Shown here: piece by piece, positions 1 through 10,443 of the stretch
How the letters are laid out: each line of letters starts with the position of its first letter
How positions within the stretch are numbered: the first letter of the stretch is position 1
NCBI RefSeq assembly: GCF_000002235.5
Contig: NW_022145551.1
Coordinates: 725,001-789,000 of the forward strand
Direction of reading: 5' to 3'
DNA length: 64,000 bases
Source: Strongylocentrotus purpuratus
Lineage: Eukaryota > Echinodermata > Echinoidea > Camarodonta > Strongylocentrotidae
Position numbers and translations under genes: made by a program
Notes under the pieces: generated by a model
What the model saw: only the letters and a program-made list of their open reading frames with translations
The model's database searches: none
What the model was told of the DNA's origin: nothing

Positions 1-2760
1 AGTTGCGGTGTACGTCAAATGCAACCTTAACTTTACTGACATTGAGTTCCATACAGACTTCAAGGAAATAATTGGTTGTCACATTAAACTTGGAGATAAT
101 AACTGTTTGAGTATCGCATGTGTTTACCGAAGCCCATCCAGTACACAAGTAAACAATGATCACCTTATACAGGTACTCAGAAAATTGGTAACAATTTCAC
201 CCGCTCGCACCACCTTAATCATCGCAGGCGATTTCAACTACCCTAACATTGACTGGAGGGATTGTCATGTAAGGAATCGGCACAACCATACAGCCAGCTC
301 CTTTCTTGACTGCCTACAAGACTTGTACTTACATCAAATGGTGGAAGAACCAACTAGATACAGGGCTGCCCAAAATCGTAATATCCTGGATCTTGTCATA
401 ACCAACAAACCTGAACTGATAACAGGTGTGATCTGTGATCCACCATTAGGACGCAGTGATCACTGTTGTTTGTACTTTGATGTTATCTCAGAAAAGTCTG
501 CAAGATGTCTGTCACAGCCAACTCAACTTCAGTTCAACAAAGGAAATTACGTTGATATGAGAACTATGATGTCAAACAATGACTGGATCAACACTCTCGC
601 GAATAAGGACTGTGACGAATCATGGAAAATTTTCTCTACTTATCTAAAGAACAGTATGGTAGAGTGTATTCCAGTGTCAAGACCCACAAGTCGGAGGAAG
701 AAGAGACAGGTTTACACAACCAGAGAATCGATTGCCTTGAGCAAGAAGAAACACAGGGCTTGGAAGCGATATAAAGTGACACTCAATCAAAATGACTACA
801 GATACTATAGAGATGTCAGCAACTCTCTACGGAGCTTGACAAGAACTCTCAGTATAAACTTTGAAAAGGACATCACTCACAGCATCAAGCAGAATCCCAA
901 AGACTTCTGGCGTTATGTCAACTCCAGAATCAAGGCAAGGAGAGGGATAGACGAACTTGTGTTAGAGAACGGTGAGCAAGTAACTGCAAGCAATGACATT
1001 GCTGAGACCTTCAATGCCACTTTTTCAAGAGTCTTTACCAAAGAAGACGTGATTAATATGCCTGCACCAGAGTGGCAATACAATGGACCATGCTTATCAA
1101 CGGTGGAAATCACGCAAGAAATAGTGGAAAAGCAGCTAAAGAAACTTGATGTAAACAAATCTGCTGGTCCTGATGGATTCCACCCTAGAGTGCTGAAGGA
1201 ATTATCAAAAGAGATAAGTTGCCCACTGGCAATTATTTTCCAAAGGTCCCTAAGTGAAGGATTCCTGCCAATGGACTGGAAGACGGGAAACGTGATTCCT
1301 ATCCACAAGAAAGGCAACAGACAACTTGCTAGTAACTATAGACCAATAAGTTTAACCTCTACTATTGGCAAGGTTATGGAGTCCATTATAAGGAATGAAG
1401 TAATGGACCACCTGATCGACAATGACATTCTACATGATGCCCAACATGGCTTCACTCCCGGCCGGTCATGCTGCACACAACTCATGAAACAAATGGAAGA
1501 CTGGACTAGACTACTAGACCTAGGGAAACCCATAGATGTGTGTTACCTAGATGTGAGTAAGGCCTTTGATACTGTGCCTCACCAACGGCTCCTGAAGAAA
1601 GTCCAAGCCTACGGCATCGAGCACCAGGTTCTCAAGTGGATCGAAGCCTTTTTGATAGGACGAGTTCAAAGGGTTGCAATTGGAGGGGACTTCTCAGAGT
1701 GGACTACAGTGATCAGTGGCGTGCCTCAAGGTAGCGTCCTCGGGCCCCAACTCTTTGTCCTCTATGTAAATGACTTGCCCTGCAAGATTAGTAACGGCAT
1801 TCAAATCTATGCTGATGATACCAAGATATATGGAGAAGTTAGTACATCAACCCAACGAGACTCAATACAGGAGGATTTGAACAAAGCAGCTTCCTGGGCC
1901 AAATCGTGGCAACTCACCTTCAACTCAGCAAAAACCAAAGTTATGCACATTGGAAAGGGTAACACCAAGTCATTGTACCGCATAAACAACCAAATAATTC
2001 AAGAAACTGTTGCAGAAAAGGATTTGGGTGTCATGGTAGATGATGAGCTGACTTTTCATACACATATTGACACTGCAGTTAAAAGAGCCAATCAGACGTT
2101 AGGACTTATAAAGAGAACTTTCACAAGAATATCAAGAGACACAATGCCAATCCTGTTCACGACCATTGTTCGCCCTCTTCTTGAATATGGGAATGTCATC
2201 TGGCATCCAATGTTTAAGGCTGAAGCAGTGAAAGTTGAGAAGGTGCAAAGAAGAGCAACAAAGTTAATTCCCGAGATCAGACACCTATCCTATCAAGACA
2301 GACTTAAGAACCTCAAAATGTATTCACTGCAATACAGAAGGATAAGAGGCGACATGATTGAGGTCTACAAGCTGATGAACGGACTCGTAAACTCCGATCC
2401 CGCAGCCTTCTTCACATCTGCACCTCATGAAGCTACAAGGGGACACCACCAGAAGCTGTATAAGCAAAGGAGCAACACAGTCCTAAGAAGAAACAGCTTC
2501 AGTCAGAGAGTAGTAGAATCCTGGAATAGTCTTCCTACATCTGTCATCTCCTCATCCTCAATCACTTCTTTCAAGATTAGATTGGACAAGCACTGGTCCT
2601 CTCAGCACCAAATGCTTCCATAAAATTTATTTGTGCGTCCACCCGCCATGCGAGCAAAAATAGTTAAGGTTCTTTTTCGAACGAAGCACCACCCAATGAA
2701 ACGACCGGAAGTTTCAACAGGATCACCTCACACTTCCGTATACTGATGCTGATGCTGATG
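1..2760 (+). mobile_element. CR1-type non-LTR retrotransposon, 5' truncated by window edge
   Basis: The element consists of the endonuclease/reverse-transcriptase frame at 2-2623 and a short 3' UTR. It ends in a (TGATGC)n tail at about 2743-2760. A short-repeat 3' end instead of poly-A is typical of the CR1/L2 group. No target-site duplication can be assessed because the left end lies outside the window. It is in the same orientation as the helicase genes but unrelated to them. Confidence 0.8.
2..2623 (+). CDS. LINE endonuclease-reverse transcriptase (partial at N-terminus)
   Basis: The frame is open at the left edge, so the true start is outside the window. The first part is the C-terminal half of an APE-type endonuclease: the A-G-D-F-N-Y-P motif near residue 75 and G-R-S-D-H-C near residue 148. 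The reverse transcriptase follows: NKSAGPDGFHPRVL, SNYRPISLTSTIGK, DVSKAFDTVPHQRL, SGVPQGSVLGPQLFVLYVND, and the catalytic Y-A-D-D at about residue 601. The C-terminus carries the YRRIRGDMIEVYKLM block and a W-N-S-L-P segment usual in CR1/Rex/Jockey-like invertebrate elements. The visible 871 codons have no stop or frameshift, so the copy may be young. The clade within the CR1 group is not certain. Confidence 0.88.
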   Translation, partial: VAVYVKCNLNFTDIEFHTDFKEIIGCHIKLGDNNCLSIACVYRSPSSTQVNNDHLIQVLRKLVTISPARTTLIIAGDFNYPNIDWRDCHVRNRHNHTASSFLDCLQDLYLHQMVEEPTRYRAAQNRNILDLVITNKPELITGVICDPPLGRSDHCCLYFDVISEKSARCLSQPTQLQFNKGNYVDMRTMMSNNDWINTLANKDCDESWKIFSTYLKNSMVECIPVSRPTSRRKKRQVYTTRESIALSKKKHRAWKRYKVTLNQNDYRYYRDVSNSLRSLTRTLSINFEKDITHSIKQNPKDFWRYVNSRIKARRGIDELVLENGEQVTASNDIAETFNATFSRVFTKEDVINMPAPEWQYNGPCLSTVEITQEIVEKQLKKLDVNKSAGPDGFHPRVLKELSKEISCPLAIIFQRSLSEGFLPMDWKTGNVIPIHKKGNRQLASNYRPISLTSTIGKVMESIIRNEVMDHLIDNDILHDAQHGFTPGRSCCTQLMKQMEDWTRLLDLGKPIDVCYLDVSKAFDTVPHQRLLKKVQAYGIEHQVLKWIEAFLIGRVQRVAIGGDFSEWTTVISGVPQGSVLGPQLFVLYVNDLPCKISNGIQIYADDTKIYGEVSTSTQRDSIQEDLNKAASWAKSWQLTFNSAKTKVMHIGKGNTKSLYRINNQIIQETVAEKDLGVMVDDELTFHTHIDTAVKRANQTLGLIKRTFTRISRDTMPILFTTIVRPLLEYGNVIWHPMFKAEAVKVEKVQRRATKLIPEIRHLSYQDRLKNLKMYSLQYRRIRGDMIEVYKLMNGLVNSDPAAFFTSAPHEATRGHHQKLYKQRSNTVLRRNSFSQRVVESWNSLPTSVISSSSITSFKIRLDKHWSSQHQMLP

Positions 2761-2763
2761 TAC

Positions 2764-3896
2764 TCACCCTTTTCGTTCTCCCGTATACCGGTTTAATACT
2801 GAAGTAGATCTAGACGTATACCTCTGCCTCTCTTGTATGAGAATTATTATTAAAGAGTATGAGTACAAGAAGATAGACCTGGAAGCTCGACTGCTGTCTC
2901 AGCATTCTTCCAGTATTTGCGGTAAAGGTAAAGGTATATGTATTTCCTTGAGACACAGGTTTACACACAGTACACAAACAGCGCTCATACCACTGCAGAC
3001 TGTATACACACATGTACATGTATTATACGCCACGGCGGTTATACTCCTAAACGCACTCAATCGCATCAAAGTGAATGGCGCCTTGAACAAAGGAGGGTGA
3101 CGCACTGCCATTCGTTTATTGTTTGTTGGTCTGTTTTATCTATTTCAATACGGTTATAAAAAAAAACCCTGCTTTTGTGGCTGTTTTCAGCAAGTCCTTA
3201 TACAAAAGAAGACAACACTACAAAAGTAACATATTAATAACAAAATAATTTCAAAGGATAAATATAAAGTTGCCCCCTGCAGCAGGTTTTGATGGACTGA
3301 TTCGTCAGCTTAATTGGACCTATAGGTCCTTCAATCTTAGTGATGGAAGCATACCAACATTTTGTCCTTTTCTATCTTCTATGCATTTTCCAGTACAATT
3401 CTACCCCCCTTTCATCTTTTCTTCTATCATTCTCTATGGATGCATTTTAAAATATTTTTTATTTTTATTTTTTATAAATAAATCTTTTGCGTTACTCTTT
3501 CTTTAAAAAAATCTTTCTATCACCTTTCCTTCTATCACTCCTTCTCATTCTTTGCTTTTTATTGTTTGTTTTTCTTCACTTTTATCTCTTATTTACGATG
3601 TTCATATCGGTCCTAATTATGTTATTGTCTGTTTTACCATAGTTCTATAAAATCTCCTCAAGGGTTATGTTTCTTTAAGTTTTTCCCTTTAGGCCTATTA
3701 ATCTTTCATTATATCTTTATTATCTTCTTTTATATTCTCTTTATAATTATCTTTCCGTATGCTATTCGTTGTTTCAAGTCTTTCATGATAGTACATGTAA
3801 TTCTACACTTCTCTGTATCTCGTATAATATTACTACTTCTTTCACATTTTTTATCCTTTCCTAAGCATTTTCTTCTTGCTCTCTCTCTTCGCTCAC
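2764..3896. other. Non-coding; pyrimidine-rich stretch
   Basis: No gene was found. From about 3350 to 3890 the + strand is a degenerate T/C-rich sequence with recurring 'ttctatcac' and 'ttctttg' words. These resemble the array in gene A intron 1 (14400-15260), so it may be a decayed copy. Short frames here are low-complexity. Confidence 0.5.
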
Positions 3897-4015
3897 GTTA
3901 TTTGATCAATCGCCCTCATCTCAATTTATTTATTTAAATACGGTTATAAAAAAAACCCTGCTTTTGTGGCTGTTTTCAGCAAAAAGAAGACAACACTGCA
4001 AAAGTAACATATTAA
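3138..4015 (+). repeat. Pair of ~95-bp direct repeats, 790 bp apart
   Basis: The block at 3138-3235, which contains 'ccctgcttttgtggctgttt' and 'gaagacaacactac', recurs at about 3928-4015 with a short internal deletion. It suggests a local segmental duplication or a paired insertion. No coding content. Confidence 0.6.
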
Positions 4016-4339
4016 AAAAAGAAAAAAAAAAAATTGGGGGGGGGGGGGGGGGGGGGGGTAACATCCCCCCTCCCCCTATCGGCGTACGCGCCTGCCTATA
4101 TAGGCCTGCCATCAGCTAATTCATTATGTGTTAATATACACATAATACACAGCAGTGAGGGCATTAGTAAGAATTACCCACACAACGTACCTTTTGGAAA
4201 AGTCTAACACTTGTTAGACTTTTTCAAAGGTACCGAGTGTGGGTAATTATACTAATGCCCGAACAAAATGATGTGTATTATTTGTTTTATAAAATTATAA
4301 CGTGGATCCTTGTTATTTGATCAATCGCCCTCATCTCAA
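3897..4339 (+). repeat. 28-bp direct repeats flanking a foldback-bearing insert
   Basis: A 28-nt block beginning GTTATTTGATCAATCGCCC occurs at 3897-3924 and again at 4312-4339. Between them lie the second copy of the 95-bp repeat, a 23-nt G run (4036-4058) and a foldback. The direct repeats may be a long target-site duplication or a tandem-duplication footprint. Confidence 0.6.
4133..4290. repeat. Foldback (inverted repeat) ~150 bp
   Basis: The left arm contains 'gggcattagt', 'aattacccacac' and 'gtaccttttggaaaaagtc'-like sequence. The right arm carries the complement in reverse order, from 'gactttttcaaaggtacc' to 'actaatgccc', with further pairing of 'ataatacac' to 'gtgtattat'. The centre is near 4212. 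It would form a long hairpin and is probably a MITE-type foldback. Confidence 0.7.
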
Positions 4340-4464
4340 ACTCAAAGGTCCAAATTTACAAAGGAGGTTTAAATCTAACCCATGGTTTAAATTCTCGTTT
4401 ACTAAGAGCAAATTGAGGCGTACCTTGCCTTGCGCGCGTCTAATATTAAACCTCTGACTTGTGT

Positions 4465-4572
4465 CGCGCTTATTTTGCGCTAATTTTAGCTAGATGTAGT
4501 AATGACCGGTCATTACCACTGGGTATTGACCGGTCATTACCCAAATTACGCGTTAGGCAAAATAAATGCCTG
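4465..4572. repeat. Palindromic element with TGACCGGTCA cores
   Basis: Two TGACCGGTCA palindromes (about 4502 and 4527) sit inside imperfect outer arms ('gcgcttattttgcgctaa' against 'cgttaggcaaaataaatgc'). The first core extends to TAATGACCGGTCATTA, a perfect palindrome. This is probably a small foldback element. A dimeric transcription-factor site is an alternative reading. Confidence 0.5.
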
Positions 4573-4842
4573 GTCACGTGTACACGCTTTCAACCAATCA
4601 TTTGATTGGGATCTACGTCATCATCTTATAATTGCATTTAATTGACTCATGATAACTTTTCATGATTATACTATAATAGCAAATAGTCGTGAACTATTCC
4701 AAAAGTCATAACCAATATCCATCCCCTCGATTGCCTGTCATAACCATGCAGTTACAACAAACATGGGATTCTGTCTGTCTGGATGTATAGAAACAGTCAT
4801 TAGCAGTGGAATCGGCCACTTCACCTAGTTGTAGCGGGGAGC

Positions 4843-4853
4843 GGGGATTCCCC
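4843..4853. promoter_or_regulatory. kappaB-like palindrome upstream of gene A
   Basis: The 11-mer GGGGATTCCCC fits the NF-kappaB/Rel consensus on both strands. The same 11-mer is upstream of gene B at 53189-53199. Here it lies 4.4 kb before the start codon, about 2.2 kb of which is an inserted element. Function is inferred from the motif and its recurrence only. Confidence 0.4.
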
Positions 4854-5005
4854 ATGGCCAACGCACTTATGACGCGGCGCTTATTGGATGCAAATCTATA
4901 TGCCGTGTGTACGTTATAGCTACGTTTACGCTTGATGCTAGACCGAAAGCTTCATGCAGTCTCTGATATCGACGGTGGTTCCGCTGAGATTGCATCTGGC
5001 TCCAC

Positions 5006-5360
5006 TGACCGCCTCTGGGGAATGTCAGTTTTATTAAAGAAATGACCCATATCAGACGGTTATTTCTGTCTAGCTTGATGCTTGCCCTTACTGCTGGTAA
5101 ATCGATCTTTGGGCCGCTGAAGTTTGGCTGATGCGGTGTTTTTCTAGACTTGACCCACGACGTGGAAGAACGAATCCATTGAAGGTAATTGTATACATGT
5201 AGCATACGTATGTGTTTTGTCGCGTTGAAAAGAAAAGAGGGATAGATCTATATTTGACTTCGGACATTTCATTTGTTTTTGTCGGAGCACTTATACTACC
5301 AAACTAGCTGCACTGCTGAGCCGAGGCTAAGAATAAAGAGACCGTGGCGATCGATGCCAG
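5006..5360 (+). promoter_or_regulatory. Upstream region of gene A conserved with gene B
   Basis: Positions 5006-5071 ('tgaccgcctct...tatttctgtct') match 41844-41930 upstream of gene B, apart from short insertions there. The 23 nt at 5338-5360 (gagaccgtggcgatcgatg followed by ccag) are identical to 53386-53408. These blocks are probably duplicated promoter or first non-coding exon sequence. In gene B they are split apart by the L1-type element. Confidence 0.6.
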
Positions 5361-5591
5361 GCCAATTAAGGGCAAAGCAATTAGTGAGCGATATCTGTGC
5401 GTTTTACAACTGGTTAAATTAAAGGCAGTTGTAGCATAAACTAGTAAGTATAGAATATACTGTACATTCAAGGAGAAGGACACACCCCATTGGCTTAGAG
5501 TTAGATTGTAACTTGAGGCTACATTTGTAAATCTGTGCAAATATCTGAACGTCAACATGTTTACATGTAGATAGGCTTGTAATTGTACTCA

Positions 5592-7772
5592 CCCTTACCG
5601 AAAAGGCAGGCCTGCTTATAGCCTGCATCAAGCCTGCATAGCTGCTAAAAAGCAGGCTAATTCCTTAGCAAGCACTAGACCTGCAAAAACGCCGAAATAT
5701 GCAAATTAGGCAGGCTTAATTTAGCCTGTACATTTTAAAAGCAGGCTTATTTTAGCCTGCAAAATCATATTAACCTGGCTCAATTAGCCTGCAAAATTGC
5801 CCTGCTTTTTTAGTATGCAAATTAACCTGCTTTGTTAGCCTGCAAAAATGCTGAAATATGTAAGTTAATTGCAGGTTAATTTTAGCATGCTAATCTAAAA
5901 TGCAGGCTAACAAAAATGAAGATATTCGATTAATTGCCATCACTATCGGTACAAGACTTCTATTGGTATATCAACTCGGGTAGAGGAACAAGGGATAAAT
6001 TGATACATCATAATCAATATTTGCAAGTGTCCACCAATAGGAATATTCTAACCTCAATTGCATTAGACTAACTCCATCACAAAGATCATTTGAAGTTAAT
6101 ACAAGATTGACTTTTGTAAAGGTACAGGCTCATACACCTATATATAGAAAACATACATGCTATTTGAATTGGTTAGTAATCGTATAATCAATATATCTAT
6201 TGCTAAAACGTGAATGTAAGTGTGATCAGACAAATAATCTATTGGTCAATAATTTCCAAAGAAAAATACAATCACAAAATTGATATGTGCATTAATTGTC
6301 ATAATTTGCTTAACAATTAATCATGATAAATGTATTTTTCTGTGAGACGTGTAAAGTAATAATGAATATTCATGAGATACGTATTGCAGGTTAATTTTAG
6401 CATGCTAATCGAAAAGGCAGGCTAACATAAATGAAAGTTTCTATTGGTTTCTATTGGTCCCATATTGGGTTCAATTAGTCTTATTGGTTTATATTGGTCC
6501 TATTGTTCCTATTGGTAGATCTATTGGTCTTATTGGTTTCAATTGGACCAATTGGCCCCATTTGACTCTAATCGGGATTTCAATTGGTTTCAATTGGACC
6601 AATTGGCCCCATTAGATATTTCAAATGGTTTCAATTGGACCAATCAGCCCCATAGACTTAAATGGGACTTCAATTGGACCAATCAGCCCCATAGACTGTA
6701 AGGTTTTCAATTGGGTTCAAATATATCTTTTCTTCATATAAGTTGCAATTTAATCCAATTACGATATTTAATAAACACAAGACTATATCAATGTTATAAC
6801 TATGGCCTAAAAACATTGCTCTCTCTTTAGGCTCCATCATATTTCTTCCTTTATTTAACTTAGTCTTATGTATTATTCTGTTCGTTTGTATAAATGCATC
6901 CCCCCAAAAAAATGATTACAAAAAATGTAACATGCCAAATGTAATGAAATAAACATGTGAAATATGAAAATAAAATGAAATTGAAACTGAATTGGACCAA
7001 TTGAAGTCCAAAATAGGGCCAATTGGTCCAATTGAAACCAATTGAGTTCCCATTAAAGTCTAATAGGGCCTAGGCCAATTGGTCCAATAGGGCCAATCTG
7101 GACCACTTGAAACCAACTGAAGTCCTATTAAAGTCCCATTGAGACCAATTAAAACCAACTGAAAAAATGAAAATTAAATTGGTGTTCAATTGGTTTCAAT
7201 TGGGATTTTTGTCTGGGGATGCCTCCCCAAGCGCTCGAAACCTCGTTTGCTCGGCTTTCTATGAACCTATTTTTGTTTCAAGTCTCGAATCACCCCTGAT
7301 ATATAACATTAAACGTGCATGTGAAAAATAACCTGTAAAAAGCAATAACAGGTTAAACCTGCTCAGAGGACATTTCTCCAGATTGCAGGTTTAACAAATT
7401 ATGATAGAAATTTACATGCTAAAGATTAAACTGCATCTCATCTGGCATGCTAAAGATTTAACCTGCTAAAACTGTATTTTGCAAAATGCATGCTAATTTT
7501 AAACTGCAGGCTGAGATTTAGCCTGCTAAAAACTGTTAGACTGTGTTTTGCAAAATGCATGCTAATAACAGGCTAAAATTTAACCTGCTAAAACATGTAA
7601 GACTGATTTTGCAAAATGCAGGCTAAAATTTAACCTGCTAAAACATGTAAGACTGATTTTGCAAAATACAGGCTAAAATTTAACATGCAATAGAATAATT
7701 AGCATGTATTTAAGAATGCAGGCCAGACGCAGGTTCAAAGCAGGCTAAATAAGCCTGCGTTTTCGGTAAGGG
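5592..7772. mobile_element. 2.2-kb non-autonomous TIR element packed with GCAGGCTAA motifs
   Basis: The ends are inverted: CCCTTACCGAAAAGGCAGGC on the left, and the complement of CCCTTACCGAAAACGCAGGC on the right. Subterminal zones at about 5600-5920 and 7320-7760 contain dozens of direct and inverted GCAGGCTAA / TTTAGCCTGC words. There is no transposase frame. The middle carries a second palindromic array. Flanks share only 'CA', so the target-site duplication is unclear. It separates the conserved upstream blocks from the coding start of gene A. The superfamily is not recognised. Confidence 0.7.
6440..7210. repeat. Nested CAATTGG palindromic array
   Basis: The left part (6440-6720) repeats 'tttcaattggaccaattggc'. 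The right part (6970-7200) carries the inverted version ('ggccaattggtccaattg'), with an AT-rich spacer between. CAATTG is itself palindromic, so the array can fold many ways. A relic with the same vocabulary is at 41630-41830 upstream of gene B. Confidence 0.6.
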
Positions 7773-9218
7773 CAGCTGTTGTAACAATTAAGACACATCT
7801 ACCTCTGACTTAGCCTTTTGACAAGGCCTCGTTGACTCTGGCTAAGCGGCTGAGATGAGTCTAGATACCCGGAGTGAACGCGTGACCGAATGACGAATGT
7901 CATATGAGGCCTTTTGGAAAGTGGGTTTCACTGCTTCGCATGAATTATTCATAGATAAATATTAGTAGGCTTATGCCAATACGCCTACTTTGGATTCATT
8001 GACCAATCAGAACGGCGATCTCCCAGTTGGCTTCGTTCGTGATTCGTTCCATGTAGAGGTCAGTGGTCAGTGGTCTTAGCACGTACGTATAGTAGGCATG
8101 TAGGTCCATGTTCGCACTACGTAGAGTTTACTGTGTGTGTGTGTGTGTGTGCGATGGATACTATATGCTGACGTCGTGCTAGGATACGTTCGCTGATTGG
8201 ACACTACGTTTTCTGAAGCGAGTTCCAGTCGGAAACAAGGGTTAACATAAGAAATCCAAACCAGATTGATAAAGGCCACAGGTCTGGACAATTCGCACTG
8301 GCGTTCATTCAGGTTTTCGCGATTAGTCTCTTTTTAGTCGCTCGGCGTCTACCAGGTACACCTGTATGTGGCCTTGTTTAAAGGCTACCTCTGACTCGAC
8401 TCTGAGTCTGAAGAGTCATGATGTAAAATAAAGCAGATAGAACATGCTAATTAATTGGCATTCCTATCGGAAGTTGGATATTTGTGGAAGTCTTTATGTT
8501 ATGATGTTTAAGTTTAAGGCAAATTTATATTCTGCTTTCAATTAAGTGTTAAGGATCGAGGTTATATTTGATGTTCTTTCACTTGGAAAATTCCTTTTTC
8601 GTAGTATAATGTATCCTGCATAGCTGAATCAGGTGTTTATTTCAGTTATACGCTAGATTGCGTAATGACATTGGTTTTTATACAATGTATAATTATGAAC
8701 AAATACATGCATATTGAATATGTGAACAATGTCACTGAACTGTTTGAATCTGTAATGTAATTGATTTATCACTGCCTTTTTTCTGTATCTTTACAGGGTT
8801 TTTTGTTTACGACACGGAATAAACCTTGTAGACCTTAATCTGCTGTCTACGTCTCATCATTGATACTATCCGGCCCCTAGCAAGGTCCAACCCCCACCCA
8901 CGACACCAAGATGAGAGCAGATGAGCATATGGGCAAATTAAGAATTTTTTTATGTGACTATATGGTTCTCTTGTTAATTCACAATTTTTAGACGTTGATT
9001 AATTTGCCTCATCTTTGAAGGAACATTGCCAATACTCGATAGTATTCTCAAAGCTGAGTGCAGATCGATGGCCAGATGAGAAACGAACAAAAGGAAATAG
9101 ATGTATGATGTAGCTCAGAATGTCCATGTCATGATGATTACGATTAGAATCTACGTCAATTTAGACTTTACAGAGAGATGAAGCAGAATTAAATAAGAGT
9201 TAAGGAGTGGGAGACACC
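7773..9218 (+). promoter_or_regulatory. Leader/5' flank of gene A
   Basis: No coding frame is supported. There is a (TG)n microsatellite at 8131-8151. The last ~110 nt before the ATG (including 'gaagcagaatt' and 'gggagacacc') are conserved at 54330-54436 before gene B and are probably 5' UTR. An in-frame TAA at 9201-9203 sets the ATG at 9219 as the first usable start. Upstream non-coding exons are likely but not resolved. Confidence 0.5.
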
Positions 9219-10443
9219 ATGGAGGATAATTGTATCGTGATTTATGATAGTGAGGATGAGGGATCCCCTTTAACTGAATCCAAAAGGGACAGCGTATCCT
9301 CAGACACTGGCTGTGTCGACCCTCAAGATATTCCCTCAAACTCGGCCAAGGATTTGCAGGATAATGCCTCAAACTCTGATTCAGATTTACCAGATATTTG
9401 GGGCAGTGACAACGAAAGCCATAAGGATGATGATGTCGGCAGAGATTTGCCATCCACAAGCACTGGGAGGGTCACAGCGTCACGATGTGGGAAAAGGCAT
9501 ATTGCAATAAAGCAGGAATATACCTCACTGCCACCAGCGGGGAAAGGTAGTGCAGTTGATTCTGAGTCTGAAGTTGAGGAAGAGGAACAATTCGGTGGTA
9601 TTGGAGAGAACAGTTCTGATGGTGATTATAATGATGAAGAACAGTTTCAAAATCAAATACATCAGAATGAGACAGGAAATATTAGTGGAAAGGTTAGTGA
9701 TCATGGTGATGCAAGTGACAGCAGTGGCGACGTAATGACCCTGGGAGTTTTTTTGAAGGAATCTCAGTCTTACAGTCAAGTAGAGCCTGTAGAATGCAAG
9801 TTTGAGGATAGGCCTTGGGACTTACATGTAGAAGACTGCGGCAGCCCAGATGCTGTTCAATCTCGGGAGTCACCGTTGCCTCCGGTTTCATCACCCGGAT
9901 CGGCCAGTTCCATTCCATCTCGAGAATCGCCGTTGCCTCAGGTTTCATCACCCGTATCGGCCAGTTCCGTTCCATCTCAGGAATCGCCGCTGCCTCAGGT
10001 TTCATCACCCGTATCGGCCAGTTCCATTCCATCTCGAGAATCGCCGTTGCCTCAGGTTTCATCACCCGTATCGGCCAGTTCCGTTCCATCTCGGGAATCG
10101 CCGTTGCCTCAGGTTTCATCACCCGGATCAGCCAGTTCCATTCCGTCTCGGGAATCGCCGTTGCCTCGGGTTTCATCACCCGGATCGGCCAGTTCCGTTC
10201 CGTCTCGGGAATCGCCGTTGCCTCGGGTTTCATCACCAGGATCGGCCAGTTCCGTTCCGTCTCGGGAAACGCCGTTGCCTCAGGTTTCATCACCCGGATC
10301 GGCCAGTTCCGTTCCGTCTCGGGAATCGCCGTTGCCTCAGGATCACATTTCATCAGGTGTTGTCAGATCCAGCGACTGTGAAGCTGATGATGCCGTTAAT
10401 TCAGACGCCTCATCTACAAGTGGCACAGGTCTTCATCCTCCAG
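9219..10443 (+). CDS. Gene A exon 1: SIM-like N-terminus and 19-aa repeats
   Basis: The exon encodes residues 1-408 plus one base. The start context gacaccATGg is good and an in-frame stop lies just upstream. Residues 5-14 (CIVIYDSEDE) are a hydrophobic core followed by acidic residues, the form of a SUMO-interacting motif; gene B keeps CIVISDSEDD. The rest is acidic and Ser-rich, presumably disordered. From 9861 it carries 8 full copies and part of a ninth of a 19-residue unit. The exon ends at CAG|GTATGA, phase 1. An earlier cag|gtctt at about 10428 is a possible alternative donor. Confidence 0.85.

Noticed and set aside
8800..8900. LTR end with polyadenylation signal ('cggaataaacc')
   Set aside because: No matching second LTR, TG..CA ends or primer-binding site could be identified.
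9694..10353. Antisense 219-codon frame and two other sense frames over exon 1
   Set aside because: They are shadows of a 57-bp repeat whose period is a multiple of three. The A/B comparison supports only the sense helicase frame.
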